A DNA stretch of 35,929 nucleotides from an uncultured Opitutaceae bacterium (lineage in GTDB: Bacteria > Verrucomicrobiota > Verrucomicrobiia > Opitutales > Opitutaceae): NCBI GenBank assembly GCA_937958045.1, contig CALFXL010000017.1, forward strand, positions 1 through 35,929, read 5' to 3'. Made by a program: the position numbers and the translations under genes. The notes beneath the pieces were generated by a model. The model did not search any database and had not been told where the DNA came from. It saw nothing but the letters and a program-made list of their open reading frames with translations. Positions 24,409 to 32,423 of this stretch are shown piece after piece (the stretch's first letter is position 1; each line of letters starts with the position of its first letter).

Positions 24409-25896
24409 TCAAACGAAAGGAAACGCCCGCGGGCGCCCGGGGATGAAACTCCGGTCGTCGGACGAATCCGGAGTGGAGAATGAAAAAGCGTGCGCGCCGT
24501 TCTGCTTCGCGTCGCGCGTTTCGGCCGGCACGTCCTCCAGCACATTGGCAGGCACCGCGCGCTCCAACGCATGACTGCGACTGCCTTTCACGAAGACGGC
24601 CCCGCGATACCCAGCGAGACGTTCCGCGACCGGCTCCAGTGTAGTGACAATTTCAATACGCGCTTCCGGCGTTCCCGTTTCGACCGCACCACGCACCACT
24701 TCGTCCGCCAATGCGCCGATCACAAATGCGCGATCTTGCGCGCGCAGTTTCAACGAACGTCCGAGTTCGCGATGATACTGCGCGGCCTGCGCGCCGAGCT
24801 CTTCCATGCCGCCGAGCACGTAGCAGCGCGGTTCTTCTGCGGGTGTGACTTCCGCAAACGTTTGCAGCGCGTCGGCCATCGATGCGGGGTTCGCATTGTA
24901 GAAATCCAGATACCAGAGGCGCCCCTCGACACGCTTGAATTCTCCGCGCCATTTCGCCGGTCGCCACTCCGCAAGCGCGCGCTGAATCGCGACGTCGCTC
25001 GCGCCCAGCTCCGACGCGAGCGCGATCGCGAGTCCTGCGTTTTCCGCCATGCCGCGGCTTACGCGCCGAAACGAAAAGCGGCGTGTGCCGCCGAGCACGA
25101 GTTCCGTGCGATCGGCGGTAAACTCGACGTCCAGTGTCACCGTACGCGGCGTCACCGCCCCGCGACCTTCGGGCACCACCACTAAACTCTCTTCCGGCAG
25201 ATCTTGGAACTCAGCGTACTCCCAGCACGACAGCGGAAACACGCCGAGACCTTCGGGACGCAGATGCCGCAGCAAACTTGATTTTTCCTTCGCCACTCCT
25301 TCGAGACCGCCAAGCTCCTGCGTGTGCGCCGGCCCGATCATGGTCACCACGCCATAGTCGGGCTCGATCATGCCCGCGAGTGTATCCATTTCTCCAGGAC
25401 AACTGATGCCCGCCTCGATGACCGCGGTCGCGTGCGCATCGGGCTCAAGTCGCGTGAGCGTGAGCGGCACGCCGATGTAGTTGTTGAGATTTCCCTCGGT
25501 CGCCAGCACGCGCGAGCTTCCGCCGAGCAGAAGCGCCAGCAGATTTTTGGTGGAGGTTTTTCCACTGCTGCCCGTCACGCCGATCACCGGCCCGCGAAAT
25601 GCACGACGATGTTCGCGTGCGATCGTTTGAAACGCCGTCAGTGTATCCGTCACCACCAACTGCGGAAGAGCGATGTCCGGGTTCACACGATTCACCAACG
25701 CCGCGCTCGCTCCGGCTGCAGCCGCCGCAGCGAGATAATCGTGTCCATCTCGCTTCTCTGTCTTCAACGCCACGAAGACCTGACCTTCGCGCAACTGCCG
25801 TGTGTCTTGCGTAAAGCCGCCCAGCGGGAGCGCGGGTTGTGCGCTCCAGCAGCCGCCAGTCCAGGCGGCGAGCGAGGCGGGTGAAAAGGACGGCAT
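24409..25896 (-). CDS. murF: UDP-MurNAc-tripeptide--D-Ala-D-Ala ligase
   Basis: MurF adds the D-Ala-D-Ala made by Ddl to the UDP-MurNAc-tripeptide, which completes the pentapeptide. The 495-residue protein contains the N-terminal binding region (TQDTRQLREGQVFVALKTEKRDGHDYLAAAAAAGASAALV). The ATPase domain follows, with GVTGSSGKTSTKNLLALLL, NLNNYIGVPLTLTRL, AVIEAGISCPGEMDTL and IGPAHTQELGGLEGVAKEKSSLL. The C-terminal domain has YLDFYNANPASMADAL and VLGGMEELGAQAAQYHRELG. The residues after about 455 (ETRDAKQNGAHAFSFSTPDSS) form an extra tail beyond the usual end. It starts 9 bp after the murE stop and ends 6 bp before mraY. Confidence 0.96.
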   Translation of the reverse strand: MPSFSPASLAAWTGGCWSAQPALPLGGFTQDTRQLREGQVFVALKTEKRDGHDYLAAAAAAGASAALVNRVNPDIALPQLVVTDTLTAFQTIAREHRRAFRGPVIGVTGSSGKTSTKNLLALLLGGSSRVLATEGNLNNYIGVPLTLTRLEPDAHATAVIEAGISCPGEMDTLAGMIEPDYGVVTMIGPAHTQELGGLEGVAKEKSSLLRHLRPEGLGVFPLSCWEYAEFQDLPEESLVVVPEGRGAVTPRTVTLDVEFTADRTELVLGGTRRFSFRRVSRGMAENAGLAIALASELGASDVAIQRALAEWRPAKWRGEFKRVEGRLWYLDFYNANPASMADALQTFAEVTPAEEPRCYVLGGMEELGAQAAQYHRELGRSLKLRAQDRAFVIGALADEVVRGAVETGTPEARIEIVTTLEPVAERLAGYRGAVFVKGSRSHALERAVPANVLEDVPAETRDAKQNGAHAFSFSTPDSSDDRSFIPGRPRAFPFV

Positions 25897-25905
25897 GGCG
25901 AGGAT

Positions 25906-27393
25906 TTATGAAGTGGTCTTCAGGGTTTTGATACCGATCAACTCGCGCACGATCTGGCGGTCATCGAACGGGATGACAGTGTCTCCAAATTCTTGATACG
26001 ACTCGTGGCCCTTGCCCGCGATGAGCAGACAGTCGCCCGGTTTCGCGATGTCCAACGCGAGGCTGATCGCGCGACGACGATCGTCGATCCACGTGATTTT
26101 CTCCGGCGCGCTGACGCCTTGTTTCATATCCTCGAAAATCTGCGCGAGCGATTCGCCGCGAGGATTGTCCGCGGTCGCGAAGGCAAAGTCCGCGACCTCC
26201 TGCACCGCGCGCACCATCATGGGCCGCTTGGCGCGATCGCGATTACCACCGCAACCAAACACCACGAGCAGGCGGCCGGGCGTGATCGTGCGGAGCATGC
26301 CGAGAGCGTTACGCAGAGCATCGTCGGTGTGCGCGTAATCGACGAGCACGTTGAACGGCTGACCTTCTTCGATGCGCTCCATGCGACCCGCGACGCCTTT
26401 GAAGGATTTGAGGCGGCTCATGATCACGAGCGGATCGCGACCGAGGGCCCAGGCAGTGGCGACAGCGGCGAGAAGATTGCTCACATTGTAGCGGCCGATG
26501 AGCGGGCTATCGACCGTCAACGAGCCTTCGGGCCACACCAGCGTGAACGTCGTGTTCTTGAAATTGAGCGAAACATTCTCCGCGCGCACTTGCGCTTCCG
26601 GATTTTCGCCATACGTCACCGTGCGCACATGCGCCGGAATCCGCTGCGTGAGTTGCGCGCCGTAGGGATCGTCGAGATTGACCACCGCAAGCTTCGGTTC
26701 CGAGCCAGTATCACCGGTGAAGAGCCGCGTCTTCACATCGAAGTACGCTTCGAGCGATTGATGATAATCGAGATGATCGCGCGTGAGATTGGTGAAAACC
26801 GCCGCGCCAAACTGCAGACCGGCGACGCGTTGCTGATCGATGCCGTGCGAGCTCACTTCCATCACCGCCTGGCGGCAACCGGCGTCGCGCATTTGCGCGA
26901 GCATGCCGAAAATATCCACCGACTCCGGTGTGGTTTTGAACGACGGCACCGTGCGTACGCCGAGATCGTATTGAATCGTCCCGATCAAACCGACGCGTTG
27001 ATCGCCATCGAGGAAGTGTTTGATGAGATGCGAAACGGTCGTCTTTCCGTTGGTGCCGGTGACACCGATCACCGTCATGTCGCGATCGGGAAAACGATAA
27101 AAACGCTGCGCCACGCGGGCGAGCGCGGCGCGCGGATCGGCGACCTGGATAAACGTGACTTTGCCCGGCACCACGGCGGGCATGCGCGCGGTGACGATCG
27201 CCACCGCGCCACGCGCGATCGCTTCGTCGATATAGCCCGCGCCATCGGTGCGGAGCCCAGGCAACGCGAAGAACAACGTGCCCGGCACCACGCGGCGGCT
27301 GTCCATCACCAATCCGGAGATGGGACGGTCGAGCGTGCCTTTGCTGGCGAGGATTTCACCTTCGCCGAAATAGTCGGACAGTTTCGGAGCCAT
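25906..27393 (-). CDS. murE: UDP-MurNAc-L-Ala-D-Glu--meso-diaminopimelate ligase
   Basis: MurE adds the third stem-peptide residue. The 495-residue form starts at the ATG at 27391-27393 (MAPKLSDYFGEGE), which fits the family's N-terminus. Motifs are GLVMDSRRVVPGTLFFALPGLRTDGAGYI, the P-loop GVTGTNGKTTVSHL, EVSSHGIDQQRV, TNLTRDHLDYHQSLEAYFDVKTRLF and DYAHTDDALRNAL. TADNPRGE carries the DNPR motif that binds meso-diaminopimelate, so the peptidoglycan should be the A1gamma type. An upstream in-frame ATG at 27496-27498 would add 35 residues. It overlaps the ftsI stop by four bases and has an AAGGA eight bases ahead, so the longer form cannot be excluded. Confidence 0.96.
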   Translation of the reverse strand: MAPKLSDYFGEGEILASKGTLDRPISGLVMDSRRVVPGTLFFALPGLRTDGAGYIDEAIARGAVAIVTARMPAVVPGKVTFIQVADPRAALARVAQRFYRFPDRDMTVIGVTGTNGKTTVSHLIKHFLDGDQRVGLIGTIQYDLGVRTVPSFKTTPESVDIFGMLAQMRDAGCRQAVMEVSSHGIDQQRVAGLQFGAAVFTNLTRDHLDYHQSLEAYFDVKTRLFTGDTGSEPKLAVVNLDDPYGAQLTQRIPAHVRTVTYGENPEAQVRAENVSLNFKNTTFTLVWPEGSLTVDSPLIGRYNVSNLLAAVATAWALGRDPLVIMSRLKSFKGVAGRMERIEEGQPFNVLVDYAHTDDALRNALGMLRTITPGRLLVVFGCGGNRDRAKRPMMVRAVQEVADFAFATADNPRGESLAQIFEDMKQGVSAPEKITWIDDRRRAISLALDIAKPGDCLLIAGKGHESYQEFGDTVIPFDDRQIVRELIGIKTLKTTS

Positions 27394-27494
27394 TTTAAAA
27401 ACGCGTGATCCAACGTTAACCCGCTTTCGGGCGCGGCCAACCGGTTGCGCGCGAAAGGCGCTGATGAGTGAATAATCCTGAGTGAGATAGCCGA

Positions 27495-29294
27495 TCATGG
27501 CCGGAGTCCTTTCGATGCGAGCAGCGAGGGAGCTGCCGCCGAATCGGCGGGGGGAATGTCGAGATAGGGAATGAGTTTTTCCGCGATGCGCTTGAAGCTG
27601 GGCGCGGCCACGGCGCGTCCATAAGCGACGCCTCTGCGCGGTTTGCCGTTGTCCACGATCACCGTGATCACCACGCGCGGCGCGCTCGCCGGGAAAAATC
27701 CGCTGAACGAAGCAATGTGGTTCCGGCTCGAATAACGCCCATCGATGAGCTTCTGCGCCGTACCGGTTTTGCCCGCGAGTTGATAGCCGGGAATGACGAT
27801 GTTCGACGCGGTGCCTTCTTCAGAAACGACCTTCTGCAGCGACCAGGCGATTTCTTGCGCGGTGCTGTTTGTGATGACGCGGCGCGCGACGTTGGAACCA
27901 AAACGATAAACGAGTTCGCCGGACGCCGAGCGGACTTCGCTGATGATCTGCGGACGATGCAGCACGCCACCGCTCGCGATCACGCCCATGCCGTAATGGA
28001 TCTGCAGCGGCGTCGCGCTGATGGAGTAACCCGCAGGAATGCGCGTGATATCGCTGCCGCTCCATTGCTTGGGATCGTGCAGACGTCCGTTGATTTCTCC
28101 GACCAGCGGGAACCCTGTCTTTTCACCAAAACCAAAGGCGCGCGCGTATTCGTAGAAGCGGCGATCGCCAAGCGCCATCGCCAGCATCGCCGCGCCGCGA
28201 TTGCTCGAGCGACTGATAATATCTTCCACCGTCAGCGGATGATCGTAGGTGTGATCGTCGTCCATCAGCCGACGCGGCTTTCCGTTATAAACGACTTCCG
28301 CGACATTGCAGTCGAAACGCGTGGAACGCGTCACGAGGCCTTCGTTGATCGCCCCGGCGGCCGCCACGATTTTGAACGTCGAGCCCGGATCGATCTGACT
28401 GGAGATGGCGTAATTTTTCTGCGCCTCCATCGGCGCTTTGTTGAACTCGTTCAGGTCGAATGTCGGATAATTCGCGAGCGCGAGCAGGAAACCCGTGGCG
28501 GCATCGCTCACGATGATCACGGCGTTGTCGGGCGAGAACTCCGCGGCGATGGCATCGAGTTCTTCCTCCACCCAGCTCTGGATCACGGAGTCGATCGACA
28601 GCATCACGCTGTAGCCATTGGTCGCGGGAACATCGCGGCTGCGGAAACGCGCCATCTCGCGTTGGCGGCCATCTTTCTCCGATTCGCGCCAGCCATTCTG
28701 ACCGCGCAGATAAAAGTCCGCGTAGTGTTCGATACCTGTCGCGGGCGTGCCTTCTTTATTCACATAACCCACCAAGTGCGCCGCGAGGCGACCTTGCGGA
28801 TAAGTGCGGCGATACGCGCTCGTGCCATACACGCCCTTGATGTCGAGCGCGCGCACACGGTCGTAGAGGCTTTCGGGAATTTCTTCGCACAAACGCGCCC
28901 AACGCACGAGACGCTCGCGCGACTCGGGATCGTTGGGATCAGCCGAGCGAACTTTGGTGTTAAAAATCTCCGTGAGCTTTTCGAGCGGCACGTTGATGAG
29001 ACGCGCGAGCTCGGGCCATTTGGCTTCGTCCTGCGGACGCATCACCTGCGGATCCACGCCGAGTTCGATCATGGTGCGACTCGTCGCGAGCAACTGGCCG
29101 CGACGATCGACGATGTCGCCACGCACCGCGTTTTCGACCACGATCTGGCGTCGCACCTCCTCGATGTGACGCACGAGTTTTTCGCGATCGATGACGTGCA
29201 AAAACACGAGCCGCGTGCCCACGCCGGCAAACGTCAGCAACACGCCGATGGCGAGCAGCACAACTCGGTAATTGGACGCAAAGCCCTTCGACAT
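27495..29294 (-). CDS. ftsI: Septal penicillin-binding protein, peptidoglycan transpeptidase
   Basis: FtsI (PBP3) cross-links septal peptidoglycan and works with FtsW. The 599-residue protein has a short cytoplasmic start, one membrane anchor at about residues 11-33, and a PBP dimerisation domain (VRGDIVDRRGQLLATS at about 57-72). The transpeptidase domain has all three active-site motifs: S305-T-F-K308 in DPGSTFKIV, S363-S-N365 in RSSNRGA, and K509-T-G511 in AGKTGTAQK. There is no C-terminal PASTA domain, so it is FtsI-like rather than SpoVD-like. It begins 5 bp after ftsL and overlaps the longer murE start, which places it at the usual ftsL-ftsI-murE position. Confidence 0.96.
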   Translation of the reverse strand: MSKGFASNYRVVLLAIGVLLTFAGVGTRLVFLHVIDREKLVRHIEEVRRQIVVENAVRGDIVDRRGQLLATSRTMIELGVDPQVMRPQDEAKWPELARLINVPLEKLTEIFNTKVRSADPNDPESRERLVRWARLCEEIPESLYDRVRALDIKGVYGTSAYRRTYPQGRLAAHLVGYVNKEGTPATGIEHYADFYLRGQNGWRESEKDGRQREMARFRSRDVPATNGYSVMLSIDSVIQSWVEEELDAIAAEFSPDNAVIIVSDAATGFLLALANYPTFDLNEFNKAPMEAQKNYAISSQIDPGSTFKIVAAAGAINEGLVTRSTRFDCNVAEVVYNGKPRRLMDDDHTYDHPLTVEDIISRSSNRGAAMLAMALGDRRFYEYARAFGFGEKTGFPLVGEINGRLHDPKQWSGSDITRIPAGYSISATPLQIHYGMGVIASGGVLHRPQIISEVRSASGELVYRFGSNVARRVITNSTAQEIAWSLQKVVSEEGTASNIVIPGYQLAGKTGTAQKLIDGRYSSRNHIASFSGFFPASAPRVVITVIVDNGKPRRGVAYGRAVAAPSFKRIAEKLIPYLDIPPADSAAAPSLLASKGLRP

Positions 29295-29299
29295 CGGTT

Positions 29300-29698
29300 T
29301 CAGCGCGAGCCTCCGGCGACGTAGCGTGTGGGAGTGAAAGAGATCGATTCCACGCCGAAGCGTTCATCGTTGCGCTTGCGCGCGAGACGACGCTCGGGCG
29401 ACTCGTACACGCGCTCGATCTGTTGCTCGGTCGGTTGCACGAGACCGAGGTTCCAGGCGCGATTGCGTTGTTCGAGACGCAACGGCGATTGCTCGGCCGC
29501 GATGTCGGCGTTGATCTCGCCGCGGCGACGCTCGAGCTCGGCGGTGCGCATTTCCAGCTGCTTGATGCTGTTGCTGGTGGCGGCGATTTGTTGCTGCATC
29601 CACACGGAGGCCAGGCCGACCGATCCGCTCAGGCAGATCGCGACGAGGGTGTAGATGAGGACTTGATTCACAAAAGCTTGGGTTCCGGTTTTGTTCAT
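29300..29698 (-). CDS. ftsL: FtsL-like bitopic division protein
   Basis: The 132-residue product starting at the ATG at 29696-29698 (MNKTGTQAFVNQVLIYTLVAICLSG) has a short cytoplasmic end, one membrane helix at about residues 11-33, and a following coiled-coil-prone stretch (IAATSNSIKQLEMRTAELERRRGEINADIA) at about 38-67. This layout is that of FtsL, which pairs with FtsB in the FtsQLB complex. Sequence conservation in this family is weak, and the call rests mainly on topology and on its place between rsmH (about 20 bp) and ftsI (5 bp). An in-frame GTG at 29707 would add three residues. The C-terminal tail after the coil is longer and more basic than in E. coli FtsL. Confidence 0.85.
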   Translation of the reverse strand: MNKTGTQAFVNQVLIYTLVAICLSGSVGLASVWMQQQIAATSNSIKQLEMRTAELERRRGEINADIAAEQSPLRLEQRNRAWNLGLVQPTEQQIERVYESPERRLARKRNDERFGVESISFTPTRYVAGGSR

Positions 29699-29720
29699 GG
29701 CGGACACGGAGACGAGGGGA

Positions 29721-30641
29721 TTAAAGTTTGCGGAGAGCGCGCAGCTTGGCGGAGCGGCTGCGTGGATTGGCGGCGAGTTCCTCCTCGCCGGGAGTCACCG
29801 GACGGCGCGTGAGCGGCTCGGCGTACTTTTCGCGGAATTGCTGCGGACGATGATCATTCGCGTTTTCCGGCTGACCGCATTGGCGGCGGAAAAACTGCTT
29901 CACGATGCGATCCTCCAACGAATGAAAACTGATCACCGCGAGCACCCCGCCTGCGCGGAGTTTCGCGAAAGCCGCCGGCAACGCGCGCTCGATCGCGCCG
30001 AGCTCGTCGTTCACCGCGATGCGGATGCCTTGGAAAGCGCGTGTCGCCGGATGGATTTTCGACGCGTGACGTTCGCGCGCGGGAATCGCTTCGGAGATGA
30101 GCGTCGCGAGCGACGCCGTGCGAGCAAGTGCGCCCGTACCGCGTGCGGCAATAATCGCGCGGACGATGCGGCGCCAGTTGTGTTCTTCGCCGTAATCGCG
30201 AATCGCGCGCACGAGCATGTCTTCCGTGGCCGTTTCCAACCACACGCTCGCTGGCACGCCGCTGCGCGTATCCATGCGCATGTCGGCCGGCGCATCGTGG
30301 CGAAACGCAAAACCACGCTCTGGTTCATCGAGCTGAAACGACGACAGCCCGAGATCGAACAACACGCCGTCGAACTCGCCTTGGGCCAGCGCGCCCAGAT
30401 GACCGAAGTCCGAGGAAATCAGTTCGAAGCGTTCGCCGTATTCAGATTTCAATGACACCGCGCGATCCAGCGCTGCCGGATCGCGATCGAACGCCACCAA
30501 CGACACGTCGTCCGCCGCAGAGAGAATCGCACGCGTGTGGCCACCTCCGCCAAAAGTCGCATCGAGGTAGCGGCCGCCAGCCTGGGGAGCGAGCAGGTCG
30601 ATGACCTCACGCAGCAAGACGGGCTGATGTCCGGTCGCCAT
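29721..30641 (-). CDS. rsmH: 16S rRNA (cytosine-1402-N4)-methyltransferase
   Basis: RsmH (MraW) methylates N4 of C1402 in the ribosomal P site using AdoMet, and it is a standard second gene of dcw clusters. The 306-residue form starts at the ATG at 30639-30641 (MATGHQPVLLREVIDLLAPQAGGRYLDATFGGGGHTRAIL), where TFGGGGHT is the AdoMet-binding motif. Further signatures are FDRDPAAL, GVLFDLGLSSFQLDEPERGFAFRHDAPADMRMD, and ISFHSLEDRIVKQFF near the C-terminus. An upstream ATG at 30668 would add nine residues. A 237-bp interval separates it from mraZ, longer than usual in this cluster, and that interval holds a small open frame described separately. Confidence 0.95.
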   Translation of the reverse strand: MATGHQPVLLREVIDLLAPQAGGRYLDATFGGGGHTRAILSAADDVSLVAFDRDPAALDRAVSLKSEYGERFELISSDFGHLGALAQGEFDGVLFDLGLSSFQLDEPERGFAFRHDAPADMRMDTRSGVPASVWLETATEDMLVRAIRDYGEEHNWRRIVRAIIAARGTGALARTASLATLISEAIPARERHASKIHPATRAFQGIRIAVNDELGAIERALPAAFAKLRAGGVLAVISFHSLEDRIVKQFFRRQCGQPENANDHRPQQFREKYAEPLTRRPVTPGEEELAANPRSRSAKLRALRKL

Positions 30642-30657
30642 GGACGTTCGCTGTGCC

Positions 30658-30882
30658 TCAAGCAGCATGACAGCTCGAGTCAGCCCTCCCAGAGTCGCTA
30701 ACGTTGGAAGAAAGAGCGTCGCGGTTGACTGGTCGCAATACGAGCGCGGCGGACACGCGCGGGCGCACCCGGGCGAAGTTCAAAGCCGTGCTGCGGACCA
30801 TGCGGCGATGCCAGAGGCTCGCCGCCGCGAAACCGGAAAGTCGTACGTCGGAAGATTTGAGGTCGTGGCTCATGGCGATCAA
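30658..30882 (-). CDS. Possible small protein between mraZ and rsmH (doubtful)
   Basis: This 74-residue frame starts with an ATG that overlaps the mraZ stop (ATGA at 30879-30882) and ends just inside the region of the longer rsmH start. The product (MIAMSHDLKSSDVRLSGFAAASLWHRR) is arginine-rich, with no membrane helix or motif I recognise. The overlap with mraZ and the absence of another reading for the 237-bp interval are the only arguments for it. It could equally be an untranslated spacer. Confidence 0.25.
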   Translation of the reverse strand: MIAMSHDLKSSDVRLSGFAAASLWHRRMVRSTALNFARVRPRVSAALVLRPVNRDALSSNVSDSGRADSSCHAA

Positions 30883-31331
30883 ATCCCGATGCGGCGCATG
30901 AGGTCGCCGAAGTTTTCACCGGCCGTCCTCTGTTCCACCTGCGCCCAACGGGAGGGGCTATAGATGCTGAATTTGTTGAGCGAACCGACGAGGACCGCGT
31001 CCTTCTCGATCGCTCCGTGACGGCGCAGTTCGTCGGTCAGTGCGATGCGCCCTTGTTTGTCGAACGTGAACGCGAGCGACGCGGCGAAGAAACGCGCGAA
31101 AGCATCCTGCGCATCCCGATCGGTCAGCGCTTTTTGAGAGGCCTTTTCGTACAACTTCTCCACCTCGGCGGGCGGGAGGACGGCGATGTAACCATCCGGA
31201 TGAGGAGTCGCCAGAAACGTATCGCTCTCTCCGTGCGCAGACCGCCACGCCGACGGAATCGTGAGGCGATTCTTGTCGTCCAACGTGTGCCTAAAAAGGC
31301 CGGTGTAGAACGGTTTTCCGAGCGATGCCAT
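30879..31331 (-). CDS. mraZ: Transcriptional regulator MraZ
   Basis: MraZ is an AbrB-like ring-forming DNA-binding protein that represses its own dcw operon in the bacteria studied. The 150-residue product has the two swapped-hairpin repeats. The first, near residues 13-30, reads FRHTLDDKNRLTIPSAWR; the second, near residue 90, reads FTFDKQGRIALTDELRRHG. These match the DxKxRxxxP pattern, with an asparagine for the usual glycine in the first copy. VLVGSLNKFSIYSPSRW is typical of the C-terminal part. The ATG at 31331 begins the cluster. Four TGGG boxes with 10-bp spacing lie 24-57 bp upstream and are the expected binding site, so autoregulation is very likely. Confidence 0.95.
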   Translation of the reverse strand: MASLGKPFYTGLFRHTLDDKNRLTIPSAWRSAHGESDTFLATPHPDGYIAVLPPAEVEKLYEKASQKALTDRDAQDAFARFFAASLAFTFDKQGRIALTDELRRHGAIEKDAVLVGSLNKFSIYSPSRWAQVEQRTAGENFGDLMRRIGI

Positions 31332-31354
31332 GGCGGGATTGGGCGAAAGGTCGC

Positions 31355-31388
31355 CCCAAAGCGCCCCATTTCAACCCATTTTGCCCCA
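31355..31388 (-). promoter_or_regulatory. MraZ operator: four TGGG boxes, 10-bp period
   Basis: Read on the minus strand, toward mraZ, the boxes are TGGG followed by 6-nt spacers, repeated four times. On the plus strand the CCCA words begin at 31355, 31365, 31375 and 31385. MraZ boxes known from other bacteria are TGGG-type repeats with this period, so the assignment is strong. A TTGACG at 31393-31398 (minus) and a GATTAT just after it could be promoter elements of the dcw operon, but the spacing is not convincing, so the exact promoter is unresolved. Confidence 0.88.
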
Positions 31389-31436
31389 TAATCGTCAAGG
31401 AAACTCCCGGCTTTAATGCCCTTTTATGGCAAAAAG

Positions 31437-31445
31437 TTATTCACA
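31437..31445 (+). promoter_or_regulatory. DnaA-box-like TTATTCACA upstream of mraZ
   Basis: TTATTCACA matches the DnaA consensus TTATNCACA. It lies in the 277-bp gap between mraZ and the divergent secreted-protein gene, about 50 bp beyond the MraZ boxes. A single 9-mer can occur by chance, so the call is weak. Confidence 0.25.
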
Positions 31446-31608
31446 GGTTTTCCCCAAGCGCGGAGAGAGGTACCACAAACCCACTGCATCTGCCCGCAAC
31501 GGAGTGCTCGATTTCCGCGAAAAGATTGCAGGAAACGGCTTGCGCAGATTGTGTTTCGGGGCTGCGGGACGTTCGGGACACAACTCTCCGCGCCCCTTTC
31601 ACCCCACC

Positions 31609-32298
31609 ATGAAACCGCTTTTTCTACTTATTGCCGTTTTTGCGCTCGCCCTGAACACCTTCGCGGATTCGCCCGCGCCTGAGTTTACCGCTCTCGGAGA
31701 CATCACGCTGACCGACGGCCGCGTTTTTCGGGAGGCGGTGTTTGTATCCGAAAATCCGCTACGCATCACCGTGCGTCACTCCGAAGGTCTCGCGCAGATC
31801 GAGAAGGCCAAACTCCCGGATGACTTGCTCGCGCGCTACCCGATCGACCGCGAAGCCGCTGAACGCGAGTTGGCGGAAGCTGCCGAGCGCAAGGCGCGCA
31901 TCGAACGCGAGCGCGAAGAGCTCCGCGAAAAGGAGCTTCGCCGCGCACGAGAGGTTCGCGCCTTGCAACAAAGTTCCGCGGCCCACAACGCGGCCGTTGC
32001 CGAGCGTGACGCTATCCGCGAAGCCTCCGCCGAAGAAAATGCCCGCCGCGCTGCCCAAAGCGGCGCTGAAAATTATTTCCGCACGACCTGGCGTCCGGGC
32101 AACAACGCCATCGCGATTACCGATCTCGTCGTGACGCTCGACGAAATTTCCCCGCGCCCCGGCTGGCCCGGACAATGGAGCTTCAGCGGCGTCGGTTATA
32201 TCGAATACTACATCAGTCAGGGCCGCAGCTTCTCCAGCAATCGCGTGCGTTTCACCGGTGTGCTCGACAAAGGTCGCTGCACGATCACGACACGTTAA
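31609..32298 (+). CDS. Secreted coiled-coil protein, unknown function
   Basis: The ATG at 31609 gives a 229-residue protein with a clear signal peptide (MKPLFLLIAVFALALNTFADS), cleaved probably after ALNTFA. The frame is open 61 codons further upstream, but the signal peptide fixes the start. The N-terminal mature part (EFTALGDITLTDGRVFREAVFVSENPLRITVRHSEGLAQIEKAKLPDDLLARYP) reads like the small module of a periplasmic protein. Residues of about 85-150 are rich in E, R and A (AERELAEAAERKARIEREREELREKELRRAREV), a probable long coiled coil. The C-terminal 70 residues are beta-prone (NYFRTTWRPGNNAIAITDLVVTLDEI). I do not recognise a family. It diverges from mraZ and is followed by a strong hairpin. 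Confidence 0.8.
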   Translation: MKPLFLLIAVFALALNTFADSPAPEFTALGDITLTDGRVFREAVFVSENPLRITVRHSEGLAQIEKAKLPDDLLARYPIDREAAERELAEAAERKARIEREREELREKELRRAREVRALQQSSAAHNAAVAERDAIREASAEENARRAAQSGAENYFRTTWRPGNNAIAITDLVVTLDEISPRPGWPGQWSFSGVGYIEYYISQGRSFSSNRVRFTGVLDKGRCTITTR

Positions 32299-32307
32299 TT
32301 CGCGACA

Positions 32308-32343
32308 GGCGCGCATCCGCGAAATGCGGGCTTGATGCGCGCC
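32308..32343 (+). terminator. Strong nested hairpin after the secreted-protein gene (candidate terminator)
   Basis: GGCGCGCATC (32308-32317) pairs perfectly with GATGCGCGCC (32334-32343). Inside it, CCGC (32317-32320) and GCGG (32326-32329) can pair around a GAAAT loop. It begins 9 bp after the stop codon. No T-tract follows, so it may be a rho-dependent or processing structure instead. It also lies just ahead of the DUF971 gene, whose start is unusual. Confidence 0.55.
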
Positions 32344-32423
32344 GATCGACGCCTGAAATCGGACGACAAACACACTTAACTCAACTGGACGCCGCGGCGT
32401 TTGCCGCGCATCCTTTTCGCCGT

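Noticed and set aside
25993..27408. Open frame of 471 codons on the plus strand
   Set aside because: It lies antisense to murE, whose motifs are unmistakable, and its product is a basic, low-complexity reading with no family resemblance.
27717..29324. Open frame of 535 codons on the plus strand
   Set aside because: It is the antisense shadow of ftsI, which carries all three transpeptidase motifs. Long antisense frames are expected in GC-rich DNA.
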